This document shows, piece by piece, positions 44,681 through 55,534 of a stretch of 64,000 nucleotides of DNA; within the stretch, counting starts at the first letter, position 1; every line of letters starts with the position of its first letter. This stretch comes from Guillardia theta CCMP2712 (Eukaryota > Cryptophyceae > Pyrenomonadales > Geminigeraceae). A model generated the notes under the pieces. It saw nothing but the letters and a program-made list of their open reading frames with translations. It was not told the DNA's origin and made no database searches. Location: positions 512,645 through 576,644 of the forward strand of contig NW_005434647.1 of NCBI RefSeq assembly GCF_000315625.1, in the 5' to 3' direction. The position numbers and the translations under genes are program-made.

Positions 44681-47600
44681 TCACAAAATTCCCACAAAAT
44701 TGATTTAGCTTGAGACCGAAAAGACACTGCCACGCTGCAACAACAGTCAATGAAATTGTCTAGATCTTGAATGGACTTCGAATTCAATTTGCTGGGCATC
44801 TCACAAAGACATCTTCACATAGGAAAGCAGCTACGAAAAAACGAACGGGACGTTTGCAACACAACAGGACTGACAATCAATCATCATCAATGACGCAGTT
44901 CAAAGTTAAGAGTACAGGTGAGTAACAATGAAATTTGTGATGGTGAAAGATGTGCGGGAAAGACCAATGCACAGTGAAGGTTTGATGTTCAATTCTGTCG
45001 AGTGGACGGAGCGCTGAAGACAAAAACTTTGTGCAACACAACACCTAGGACGCAAAGGGCAAAGGACATAGCTTGGTGAAGGGAGGGGCGGGGGAGGGGG
45101 GATGAGGAGAGAAAACTGCAGTGATACAGCAGTGTCCTGCAAAGAAGCAGAGAGGGTGATGGAAGCAGAGAAGCGTTGAAGCAGGAGCAACACAACGCTT
45201 CTCAGCCGCAACATAGGCATGGAGGGTATGAGTTGGTCTGCAGGGGGGCTAGAGTGACCTTGAGAAAGCCTGTCGGGAGGCGTCAGAAATGAGAGAGAGA
45301 AAGGAATAATGGAGGGTAGGGTGATAAAATAACAGGGTAGGGAAAACGTTTTTTCCTCAGTACCGGTTATTTCTAAGGACTAATCAATGGTATAGTAGGG
45401 GTGTTCAAGCGGCAACCCTTTTTTGGAAATGGTGGGTGGTTGAAATGAGTGGGTAGGGGTATCAGGAAATCTCCATCTGATCTGGTACAATCTCGACTCT
45501 ATAAGTAATTTAAGATGCTATCTCGTTACATATACAAACATATGTAAATGGAATAATGTGAAATCGTAACGATTCAATTCCCTTCGATTGATCGCGCGAG
45601 CATTAAATTTGTACTTATAAACATGGGGGCAAAATGAAGGACCACCCCACCCTCAGTGGTCCTGAGGAGTTCTGCCTGTGGGTTGACAGTCAGCACGATA
45701 CCACCCCGTTCAATAACACCCACAACTCTCCTCATTGACCCCTTTGAAAGAAGTAATTCGTACCCCACCCACCAAAGTACCCCTCCAAGTTAACCCACCC
45801 CACCTGCACCAGCCCCAATCCCAATCGCCCCCCTCCATCTGCCGACCCTTGAGTGTCGGTATTTTGGCCCCTTTCTTGGAAAAGTAGTTTTTAATTCACT
45901 CCTACGTACCCTTCAGGTTTGTAGATGCTCGAATTTGTGGTACAAATATTTGCTCAAACTTATTTCTTTAGAAAGGATTATGCCTTAGAAGTATTGTATC
46001 AATCTTGATTGGCTTCCTACGTTTCAATTGAAATAAAAATTATACTGGTACCATCTTAAAAAAGCATGTACTACCTGCCTCGCTTTGACCCTACCTAACA
46101 TCGCCCCCCAACTGTTCCCAGGAAAGTACCCCTCCAATAGAATAATACATGGTATTGGTGACTCATATCTAGAAATCCTGGTTTGGCCCCCCTCCTCGTA
46201 CTAATCTCGTTAGATCTCCCGACCCTAGGAAAAATCATACTTTTATCGTCCCACCCCTGTCATCCATAACCCCAGATTTTCATAGATTCAGGGGTCATCA
46301 AGTATGGTACACCGAAGCGTCCCATTTTCTATTACAGTGCCGGGGGTCCCAGTACGTCCCGTTGATGACAACAGGCGACCCCCTAAGTTTTAAGACTTTG
46401 TAACGGTTTCCGGATTCCGATCAACTGCCATCCAGTGCCCCGTCCCCATTTGCCCCTGATCCTTACCAACATCCCTGCCAACATCCCCTTGCAGATCCCC
46501 ATTCTGGTCACCCTGTCCCCCAGCCTGTCTCCACCACGATCCTGCCAGGAACCCCATCCTTGTCTCCTTGCCTGCCCATACCCCAGCCACAGCCCGCCCG
46601 CGAGCCAGGTCGCGGCCTACAACATCCGCATGTTACGACGAGGATCTTCAACCAGCTATTAGCAGATATTCTTTTGTTTTCTGATTTTGTTTGTTGAAAG
46701 TGAAACAAGGCTACTATTCTAACTGTCTTCATGTTACGTGACATCACCCCAATACAAACTAAAGGAAAGGAATTTAGAACCCGAATGAGTCTCATCACTG
46801 AAGCAGCCTCGGAGTCAAGGAGACCCTATTGAGCATGTGTGCTGGTGATTTCGTCAACCCACGCTGCCACTCTGGGTTAGTTCAGTGAAGAAGAGGAGAA
46901 TTTGAGAGCTCTTGTAATGCTTGACACGAAGCCTTCGAGAATAAGATACTTCACAAGCACAGGAACAATGAGGAGTTTCTTTTACTAGAACACAAGCAGG
47001 GCAGACGCTAGGATATGAAGCGCTTTGCCTGCCACGAACACTTTATGCCTACGGCATGAGCCTGCATTTGGTGTTCACAGATGTATTTCTTGACTCAAAT
47101 AATGAGTCATGATGGGATGGTCGGAACTTGTATCAGTGATGCCACTTGACAGTGAGCCTGCGGCCGCTTGAAAGCCTTGATTCGGACTCCCGGACCGTAC
47201 GGTAGTGACGAGCCTCGGAGAGCAGACGGCAGGATGCCAGGCACGGTTGTTTCTCGCTGCTGTCTTTTCTCTTCTTGCCGTCATAGTCCCAGTGATGGCC
47301 TGTGCGACTGCTTTACTCAAGGTTAAATAAAAAATCAGTACTACGGTACGAGGACAATCAGGAGAGTAGAGGAGGCTTGACCCTGACCCTGACGCAAGCT
47401 TCCACTTGTAGAGTCAAGCCTCCTCTACTCTGAGAGTCTCAGCCTGATTGTCCGGGAGTCCCGGCGTACTGATTTTTAACTAAACTTTGAGTCAAGGCGA
47501 GTACTACTACATGATCGGATTCTTCTTTCTTTCTTTTTTTTGGTCCCCCGGTGCCTCATCCGGCGAGTCGGTTGGATCCGATGACGGCCGCCCGGCTCCG

Positions 47601-48182
47601 GAATCACTCAAACTGGCTTGAAACCATTGAGAGTCGGGGGCTTTGACCCTCACCTTGCAACTTCTCCCGTCAGCCCCCCCGCCACGTAACCAGTAAAGAT
47701 GACGGCCGCTTGTCACCCGGAGTCGAACTGCCTCATGATAACACTCTATTTCCCCGTCAGCGGGAGAAAGACATGAGCGAGAAACGCAACGGTTGAGGAT
47801 GGGGGCACAACTGCAGGAGCATAAGTGATGATATCTTTTTAGGGGGCAAGATGTACCTCCAAGTAGAGGTAGGGGTAGTAACATAGGAAAGGAAGGGGGT
47901 GGGTGGTTATTCACTTTACTCGAGGCGCCAGCGGCAGTCACTCCTTTCTCCCCCGCTCCTCCTCCCCAACTTACCCCCTTCCAGCCGCTCTTCTCTTTAC
48001 ACCCGCCCCCTCCTTCTCCTTCTCCATCTCCTCCATCGCTCTTACTCCCCTACCTGCACACTTCTCTTCCTGCTCTTTGCACCTCTGTTGTATTTCCCGT
48101 CTTCACCGTCCCTTCTTACATCCCGCATTTGCCACCCTCTACCACGTGCTCTTCGAGTGTACTTCCCCGTCTCCCAACAACC
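44681..48182. repeat. 3.5-kb gene-poor spacer with C-rich and GC-rich repeats
   Basis: From 45,280 to 46,330 the DNA is rich in CCCCAC, GGGTAGGG and TACCCC motifs mixed with AT-rich stretches. From 46,330 to 46,620 there is a CCCC-rich, Ala/Pro-like low-complexity segment. From 47,150 to 47,790 there is a dispersed-repeat island with a large inverted repeat (47,331-47,487). No gene, tRNA or rRNA is recognised in the whole stretch. Confidence 0.6.
47331..47487. mobile_element. Hairpin-forming inverted repeat, MITE-like
   Basis: The left arm (AAAAATCAGTAC, GGACAATCAGGAGAGT, AGAGGAGGCTTGAC) and the right arm (GTCAAGCCTCCTCTACTCT, CTGATTGTCC, GTACTGATTTTTA) are near-perfect reverse complements of about 60 bp, with a loop of about 30 bp. 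A one-arm relative lies at 26,671-26,712. There is no transposase. It could be a non-autonomous element or part of a larger repeat. Confidence 0.6.
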
Positions 48183-48758
48183 ATGAGCATCCTGACAACA
48201 GCTTCGCCTCCTGCAGACTCAGATTGGCTCTCTCTCTTCCTCCGGGACATCGACACGGCCTTTCCCCCTTCAGCTCAGGATCTTCTTTTCCTCATGGACC
48301 CTAACGCAGATCCTTTCTTCACCGATCCCGACTCCCTTCCGTCACCTAGGCAGCACGACATCTCAGACGAAACCAGCAGCTTGCTCTCTCTGCCCCCGTC
48401 GCCAAGTCAGCTCCAGTTTGCCTCCCCTTCCCCTCAGCCAACGTCCCAGCAAGTCACTGGTGTCCGGTCGCCAAGCAAGGACTCAGACTCAGAGCAGGGC
48501 ATCCTAAGAAGAGTCTGGAGCAGCGAGGAGCAAGCGAAGTTCATCGAACTTCTGTCCAGGTACTGCCCAGCAGACTCTAGGCCGGTCCATGCCGGGGGGG
48601 TGTTGTTTGGTGGGCTTGGACCAGGGGTTGCCAAACGGATCGCACAGGCTCTTGGAACGCGGTCGCCGGCGCAGGTTCGGTCGCATGCGCAGAAGCACTT
48701 CCAGTCGATGAGCAGGAGGATGGCGAGAGAGCCGGGAGCAAGGCTCCTTCACATCTGA
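48183..48758 (+). CDS. Myb-related SHAQKYF-class transcription factor
   Basis: A single open frame of 191 residues begins at MSILTTASPP. The N-terminal half is acidic and Ser/Pro/Asp-rich (DIDTAFPPSAQDLLFLMDP), a plausible activation region. The C-terminal half is one Myb/SANT repeat: VWSSEEQAKFIELLSRY, a loop (CPADSRPVHAGG), and helix 3 with IAQALGTRSPAQVRSHAQKH. The RSHAQKHF signature places it in the SHAQKYF group of single-repeat Myb proteins, which in plants and algae bind I-box or evening-element-like DNA. The first Trp of the repeat is kept; the loop between helices is longer than usual. A Met 18 codons upstream is less likely because the sequence before 48183 is C-rich spacer. Confidence 0.87.
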   Translation: MSILTTASPPADSDWLSLFLRDIDTAFPPSAQDLLFLMDPNADPFFTDPDSLPSPRQHDISDETSSLLSLPPSPSQLQFASPSPQPTSQQVTGVRSPSKDSDSEQGILRRVWSSEEQAKFIELLSRYCPADSRPVHAGGVLFGGLGPGVAKRIAQALGTRSPAQVRSHAQKHFQSMSRRMAREPGARLLHI

Positions 48759-49217
48759 AGTGGAGGTACCTGTGAAGAGAAGGGAGGGACCATGAGTGTA
48801 GATAACAGGGAGTTAAGAAGCGTCAAGATAAAATCAGATAGTCCTTCCTCGTCAGCAGTTGCGTGTCTTAGGTAATAAAGCCACTTGTTTTCCATGCATG
48901 CTCAAAACTTTGTACACCCTCCTCCTGCTCCCCCTCGTCTTCTATGGCTTAGAGTTGGTGGGCGGCAGGAGGAGGCGTTAGTAGTCATGGCGGCAGCGAT
49001 TGGAAACATCAGCATGCGATATGAACATGATGGTTCAGCATGCGATATGAACATGATGGTTCAGCATGCGATATGAACATGATGGTTCAGCATGCGATAT
49101 GAACATGATGGTTCAGCATGCGATATGAACATGATAGTATGGAGACGTGAGATAATTGCTTCCTTGTTGGCATACACGAGCGTGCAATTGACCAAAATCT
49201 GATTAAAAAATTGAGTC
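48759..49217. repeat. Spacer with a 26-bp tandem repeat (5 copies, 49,015-49,136)
   Basis: The unit ATGAACATGATGGTTCAGCA plus TGCGAT repeats with a strict 26-bp period; copies start near 49,021, 49,047, 49,073, 49,099 and 49,125 (the last partial). It lies about 80-200 bp before the SET gene ATG. There are no variable spacers, so it is a minisatellite and not a CRISPR array. Confidence 0.85.
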
Positions 49218-51513
49218 ATGGGGGAGGGGGGTGGGAAGGGTCGCATCTCCATGGCCATGGCTGCGGCTCTGCTGCTCATGGGCTCGTGCGATGGCAGCAT
49301 GGCGCATGCTGCTCGTCGGCCGACGGGCTTCCTCCTTATGCCATGGCATCGTCAGGGATGGAAGGTGCAAGCTATGAGACGGACCGTCTGCTGCTCCTCC
49401 ATCAGACCTGCCGTGCCCCTATGCGATTGGCTCGAGACCAACGGCGCGAATGGCATCGGCGACCTGGTAACCATCGCCAGGACGTCGGACGGGCAGCTCG
49501 GCATGTTCGCTCTGCAAGAGCTCCACAAGGATCAGCGCGTGCTCTCCCTGCCCGCTAGCATCTGCTTCTCCGAGGAACGTGAGCTGGAGGAGGAGGAGGA
49601 GGAGGAGATGACTGGAGCTCTCGGAGCTCTAAGCGACTTGTACGGCTTCAGCGAGGAGTCTCCTGTCGGAGAGCCAAGTATCGTCCTGCAGCTCTTGCGG
49701 GAGTTGAGCAAAGGTCAGCAGTCCCGCTGGTTTGGGTACTTGCAAGCTCTTCCAGCACAGGACAGGTTGGATGCCCTGTGGCTGGATGAGGGTGTTTGCT
49801 TGCTCGACGATCAGTGCGACTTGTTGAGGCAGAGCTGTAAGATATCAAGAGCAGTCGATCGAGAGTTCAAGCACCTTGACGAAGCGATCTTCGCACATGA
49901 CGTGTCAAGGTACCCTAGGGGAACATACAACCTGCAGACTTACAGGCAAAGCTGCGTCTGATCTCATTGCTTGTCAAGGCTGACATGTTCTGTTCTCTTG
50001 CACGTGAAGATGGGCCAAGAGTTTGGTGCTCTCTCGAGCATACGCTGTGGATGAGTTTGGCGGCCTCATGATGCTTCTGCCTGGTGACCTCTAAAGTTCC
50101 CCTCCTCCATTCGTCCTCCCTCCTTCCTCCCTCCTTCCTCCCTCCTTCCTCCCTTCATCCTTCCTTCATTCTCTCCTCCCTCCCATGTTCCCCGACACCT
50201 TCTCCGACTTGTCCTGTCTTCGTCTCCCGCTCGTCAGTGTACCAGCGTTGACTTGTAGCTCGTCACCAGGGATTGACTTTGCGAATCACAACCCGCACGT
50301 AAGCAGCGTGAGGGCTGGTGGGGCTGTTGAAGTCTCGCAGGTTTCGTACAACGTGAGAGGTGAAGATGATCTCGATGATGCGGGGAGAGTTTCCTTGTTC
50401 GTTGACCGAGCATACCAGAAGGGCGAGCAAGTGCATGCCATTCATCTGCATCTCCTCTCTTTCTCCGCTTGACGATTACCATGTCTCCAAGGTGTGGAGC
50501 AGTTACGGCAACCTTGACGACGAGCAACTTGCGCTCATGTTCGGTTTCACGTGTGCGGCAGACGGAGGAGGAGGAGAGGAGAAGAGAGGAGTGAACGTGG
50601 ATTTCTCAGCCCTTGTGGATGTGAGTACGTGGAATCAGTCCCTCCCTCCTTGCCTCCCTTCCTCTACCCCCCCCCCCTCTCCCTGCTTCCCCCCCAACCT
50701 GGTACAGAGAAAGGGGGGGAGGGGGGGATGACAGACAGACAGAGACAGAGACAGAGACAGAGGAGGGGGGGAAGGGGGGGGAAGAGCCCTTTCACCCTGA
50801 TCCTGATATTCTCCTCGTTGCATCCTTTCCGAATGATCTCCGAAATGTCGTACGCTGACCTTCTCCCCAGACTTTTCCAGGGCCTGAAAGATCAGAAATT
50901 CTCAATCGTCTGAGAGCTGCGAACCTCAATGGAAGGAGCATATTAAGATTGAGCACAAAAGTCATCCGGGTGAGAAGAATGGGTTTCCGACTCCCCTCTC
51001 ATTCTTGTGATCCTTCTTTCCTTCAACCCTCACGTACTCCTACTCCTCTTGCTCCCCCTGCCCCTCCTGCCCCTCCTTGTTCTGCTCCTCCATCATCTGC
51101 CTAAAGGCTCTTTCTCTCATTTCAGCATCACTGTTCTTTGTCATCACTGATCCTCCCCTTCAGCGCATACAGGATATTCCCCCGCACATCTTCCTCCTTC
51201 ATCCTCTCGGCAAGTTCGCTCCTCGTCTCCTCCTGCCATGACCCTGAGCAGGAGCAGACGAGAACGACCAACAGCGGGCGTGTTTGAATAGCCTGACTCG
51301 TTTCCTTGAGGTCTTCTCCTCTCTCTTTCTGCTCTCGTCGTGACCGATCCGCAGGAGGAGCAGGAGAGGGTGCGCGCGAATCTGCGGCAGGCAGGGGAGA
51401 GGGAGGAGACGAGGAGCAAGCTGCTGGAACAAGTGCTGGAGCAGAGGCTGGCGGAGACAGAGAAGCTGGTTGAACATTTACATGGGCTGATAGCAGATGA
51501 CATGAAACGATGA
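49218..51513 (+). CDS. SET-domain protein methyltransferase, Rubisco LSMT/SETD-like, probably plastid-targeted
   Basis: Clear exons are 49218-49909, 50010-50083, 50270-50430, 50493-50620 (start 50492 fits the frame) and 50871-50969. The N-terminus has a hydrophobic stretch (MAMAAALLLMGSC) and then an AHAARRPTGF-type junction, suiting a bipartite plastid presequence. The enzyme part shows the split SET domain of the LSMT family: LCDWLETNGAN, LPASICFSE, RWFGYLQALPAQD and SLVLSRAYAVDE; the cofactor and substrate core is GIDFANHNPH (the NHxx motif), then SLFVDRAYQKGEQVWSSYG (catalytic Tyr region) and LALMFGF. It would transfer methyl groups from SAM to lysine. The 3' part (50970-51513) is less sure: a final exon near 51351-51513 reads EERVRANLRQAGEREETRSK and ends in LIADDMKR, fitting the helical substrate-binding domain, but the join is unresolved. 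Confidence 0.78.
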
Positions 51514-51662
51514 TGATGAAAATGATGATGATGATGATATGAGGAGGAGGAGGAGGAGGAGGAGGAGGAGGAATGTAACTGTCTCCTCTGCTCCTTTGTC
51601 ACTCTTTCTTCTCCTTGAAGTCAGCAGGCGTGAAGCCGCTGTGACGATCCTGTAGAAGCAAG

Positions 51663-54201
51663 TCAGAGCCCAGCACAAGAGTCAAGATGCCCCAGCACCT
51701 CTGGCGGCACAAACTCGAGATCTGACAACCGAAATGTCAATGGGACGAGCACGACCAGAGTCTTGAGGGAGAAGAACGTGAAGGGAGTAGAGAAATACGT
51801 AGAGGATGAGGGGCAGGGGCATCACAAGGAGGGACGACAAAATTGTTAGAGGTGGAGGAAGTGGAAGAGGAAGGGGGGGGGGGGGGGTGGTTGGGACGAG
51901 GAGGAGGAGGAGGAGGAGGAAGGTACTCACGGAGGATGTCGAACACGTCCTTCTCTCGGGTGCATTTAAAGGGGAGGGAGAAATTCTCCTCCTCCTCCCC
52001 TCCGCGGGTGACTCGGTAGATGCCATGGTCAGAGAGGGAGAGGCCCTTCTTCTTGGCTAGGAGGCGCATGGAGCGGTTGAAGTGGTCGGATCCCGTCATG
52101 TGCAGTAGGGCAAAAGGGACCTGCGGAAGAAGGGTGAGCGAGAGAGGAGAGAGCAAGGAAGGAGAGGGGAGGAGTAGAGAGGAGAGAAAGGTAGAGGAGG
52201 AGGTAGGAGGAAGGCAGCTAGCAGAGTGAAAGGAAAAGGAAGGCGCTGAGAAACGAGCAGGAGCAGCGAACAGCACAGACAGGACAGGAGTGAGCAGGGA
52301 GGAGGAGAGAACCTGGTCTATGGGGTACGATTTGACGTCAAACCGTCTCCACCTCCCCTCCGTCCCCTTCCTCCGCAGGATACCCATCCAGTTGCAGCAT
52401 CCGTCGTGGTTCGCGCTCCTCGAGGGGAGGGAGAGCGTCTTCACGTCGAACTCGCTCTGAAGCTCCTCCATCAGCTTCTCCACGACCTCAACGCCGCACC
52501 CTCCGTCCTTGCGCGTGAGCAGACAGTCGATGTCTCCACTCTCCTGCTTCCCCCTCCTGTAGCTCCCGCACGCGATCACCTCCACCGTCGCTCCCCCCAC
52601 TCGCTGTGCATGCTGGCGGATCGCCTGCTCCAGCGCCGCCACCTCCCTCCTTGGCATCTTCGTGTTGATGTCCTCGTTGTGCTCTACCCCGATCCTCACG
52701 TGGGTCGGCAGGTGCACCTGCCTCGCCCCCTCCCCGACCGTTGTCTTCCCCTTCAGCTCCTCCACGCTGCGGATCCCGGCAGCGATGAGCCGACGGGCTA
52801 ACGTGTCCCCGACCCCCCACACGTTTTTCAGCTCCTGGAGGATCTTGAGGTTCGGGTTGCTTTTCATGGTCTCCAACTTGGCTATCCTCCCCGTGTCGAA
52901 GAGCTCCTGGATCTTCTCTCCTATCCTGCTCCCTATCGCTGCCTTCCCTGCCAGCTCCGCCCTCCAGTTCTCGCTCGTCAGCTCGACCTCTACCTTGGAA
53001 ATTGCTGCGATCGCCTTGCGGTAAGCCATCTCCCTCCACTTTTCTCCCTTCGCCGCGTACGTCTCCTCCATCTCCTTCAGTGCCATCGTCAGCTCCTTGT
53101 TCCGTATCGTCCCATCCTCCATCGCCTCCTTGTGAGAAAGCTCCACTCCCTTCCCCCTGCTCCTCCCGCACAGGTACGACTGACGGTAGAGGTCCTGCCG
53201 GTCCGGCGGCAACAAGCTTGATGCATCCTCCTGCAGGACCAGTCAGTCCATGAGCCTAAGGCGGAAACCGACAGGGCAACGCATCTTCTCACTTGCTCCT
53301 CCTCCTTCCCCTTCCCCTCCTGCTTGTACTCGTTCATCTACTCTCCACCCTCATTCTCTTCCATCCCCTCTCTTGTCACCTCCTGCTCTTCGTCTTCCCC
53401 GTCGGAGGGGACCAGTGCTCGTTGGATCACTGTCTCGAAGCGGTCAGAGCGTTCGTTGGAAATTGCTATCCCCGCGTGCTCTCTCTCTATCTTGTTGGCA
53501 GCCTGCTTGCTCATGCTCTCTCGCTCACACCTGCTCTTGTGCCCAAACTCTGTCTCGCATCTCCGCAGCTTGCAAGGACGGAGAGCAGTCGTCACTTTTA
53601 CGTCGCTGGGAGGGGAGGGGAGGGAAACGGGAGAGTCTTGATCTCCGCGCTCCCTTCCTCTCCTCGCTGGTTTCCAGAGAGTCATGACTTGCTGAGGGTG
53701 CGGGCTGGCTGCCTCTCGCGGTCTCTCCTTCTCCTTCCAGGTGTGCTCTTCATCATGCAGCAGCCTTCCTTGTACGATGCATTCGTCGATCCAGCTGAAT
53801 CGCTTGCAGTGGGAGGAGAAGGAGTGCAGAGGCGCCTCAAGGTGTTGTTGAGCTTGAGAAAGGCTCGTCTCGTCATGGATGATGACAAACGTGTCATCCT
53901 CCTGTAAGAACTCGAGCAGGGTGTTCTTCTTGCGCTGGATGGCGCTCCTTTCATAGACTGTCCCCCCCTGCTCCTCAACCTTGTGTTTCGTTTCTACGCA
54001 TTCACGGCAATCGCAGAAGCCTTCTTGATGGATCACAACCATGTTGCAGAACTGGAACACGTCCTGTGCTTCTCTTGCTTCGCATGCCTGCACTCCTTCC
54101 TTTCCTTCAGGCTCGTTCCCTTCAGATGCCTTCCACTTGCTTGTTTGGAGTCTCGATTTTTGACGGAAGAACATGTCTATGCAAGCTTGTTGGGCTGACA
54201 T
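51663..54201 (-). CDS. BRCT-domain family X DNA polymerase (Pol lambda-like)
   Basis: Exons 54201-53380, 53337-53293, 53230-52313, 52120-51931 and 51721-51663 give 677 residues. A BRCT domain lies at about 47-150 (VEEQGGTVYER, DTFVIIHDE, RFSWIDECIVQGRLL), followed by a Ser/Pro/Glu linker. The polymerase core then has the 8-kDa part (WREMAYRKAIAAIS, GSRIGEKIQELFDTGRI), the helix-hairpin-helix KNVWGVGDTLARRLIAAGI, the palm with GSYRRGKQESGDIDCLL (two catalytic Asp), RRFDVKSYP (third Asp region), FALLHMTGSDHFNRSMR, and the C-terminal VPPEVLG, all as in Pol lambda/beta. It would fill gaps in base-excision repair and end joining. The join of BRCT and polymerase depends on a 42-nt intron (53338-53379) that ends ...TAG just before ATG; unspliced, the frame stops there. 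A non-ATG in-frame extension reaches 54321. Confidence 0.87.
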
Positions 54202-54479
54202 GAAGCTTGAAGACGATGAAGTTCTTCTATCCTCGCGTCTCTCTCCTTCCTCCTCCTCCTCCGCCGCCGCCGTCTCCGCTAACTCCAAACATGGCAACGG
54301 TCTCCACGAACCTAGGGTCACTGTGCTGCCCTTTTCATTCGGGTAGAAAAGCTAATTCAAAGTTTCTGTCTTTTATGAAATCGATCAAAAGTAAGCGAGG
54401 TGAGCTTGCTTTCTCTGATGCAAACTCACCGGGCCCGGGGCCCACGCGGCGGCCCCGGCGGGCCTCGAGCGGACATGAG
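54202..54479. other. Short spacer
   Basis: Between the 5' end of the polymerase gene and the ankyrin pseudogene no independent gene is seen. Minus-strand open sequence here could be a 5' extension of the polymerase. A short GC-rich fragment lies near 54,430-54,470. Confidence 0.35.
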
Positions 54480-55008
54480 GGGGGTGAGGCAAGCTCAGAA
54501 GGGCATGTAGAGACACATGTAGAGGCGCTGAGATACTTGGAGTCGGACCGGAGCTGCTGGAACAGGCAGATGTAAATGGTCAGACCTGTGCGCCGCTTGG
54601 GCAAGCGCTGCGAAAAGGGGCCGGGGCATTTTGAGGTCACGGTGCTCAAGTATCTCGTGGAAGTTGGGAGAAAGGATCTCCTGGTGCAGAAGGACGAGGA
54701 TGGATCTACATGCGTCCATGCTGCAAGCTCGGGAGGGTATGTGGATGTGCTACGATACCTGGTTGAGCAAGAGGGTCCAGAGCTACTTGGATGTAGGCAA
54801 ATCATTCGACGGGTCGACCGGCGCTCATGTGGCAAGTTCAGAAGGCCATATGGAGGTGCTAAGGTACCTCGGAGAAGTTGGGGGGCGCGAGTTGCTGGCG
54901 CAGGCGGACGAGGCAGGAAGGACATGCGCGCACTACGCCAGCAAGGGAGAGCATGTTGAGGTTCTCAAGTACCTCGAGGAAGTATGTGGACTCGAAATCC
55001 CTGATTGA
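54480..55008 (+). pseudogene. Ankyrin-repeat pseudogene
   Basis: Ankyrin-type units are spread over more than one frame: SEGHVETHVEALRYLE (frame 1), VTVLKYLVEVGRKDLL then DGSTCVHAASSGGYVDVLRY (second frame), and GAHVASSEGHMEVLRYLGEV then AGRTCAHYASKGEHVEVLKY (third block), ending in a stop at 55,006. The units follow the 33-residue ankyrin pattern, with frame changes near 54,545 and 54,775. No start codon or intron joins them cleanly. It is best explained as a decayed fragment of a longer ankyrin gene, although short unrecognised introns could rescue part of it. Confidence 0.65.
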
Positions 55009-55534
55009 TGTTTGTATGACGCTCGAATGATTTCTCGCAGCACTGAAACTATCTTGATGTTCAGATAGATGACTCGGACAGTTTCAGTAAAATCGACCGC
55101 AAACTGCTTCCACAAATCGCCTTCGACTTGGTCCTTGCTAGATGATTTTGACTGAGTCAGTGATAATGTTCTTACTCGGCCGCAGGGGGGACCGCCCGAT
55201 CGGTCCCCGCCCCCCCCCGAGTGATCGAGCCGTCCCAGAGACAGCAGCTCGATCAAAGTCGGACTGTGAGGCCGTCGAACATGAAGTGGAAAGGGGTGAC
55301 TGAAGTTACCATGATCCAATTTGAGTATGTAGTTGATCAGTAAATTACATCATTAAGGTGAGCTTTCTTTCCATTCCTAAAGCTCAGGCAGAGACGACGG
55401 AAAATTGTAAGATATCATTTCAGTCGTCTGAAAGCATCTGAGACATGCGAGGAAGCGTGACAAGTGAGAGTGTGATGGAAGGTTTGCGATCATTTTCTTT
55501 ATTCACAAGCAACACACAGCTATCTAAATTATCT
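55009..55534. other. Spacer with a small GC-rich patch
   Basis: A GC-rich palindromic patch (GGGGGGACCGCCCGATCGGTCC) lies near 55,185-55,225; otherwise nothing is recognised. The 3' UTR of the DUF2828 gene begins at the right end. Confidence 0.4.

Noticed and set aside
46390-46662. Short frames in the CCCC-rich part of the 44.7-48.2 kb spacer
   Set aside because: Low-complexity sequence, no splice-linked partner and no family motif.
49015-49136. CRISPR-like array
   Set aside because: The units are contiguous with no unique spacers, in a eukaryotic genome; it is a minisatellite.
51144-51602. 152-codon minus-strand Ser-rich frame
   Set aside because: Antisense to the helical 3' exon of the SET gene and to a GAG/ATG simple repeat.
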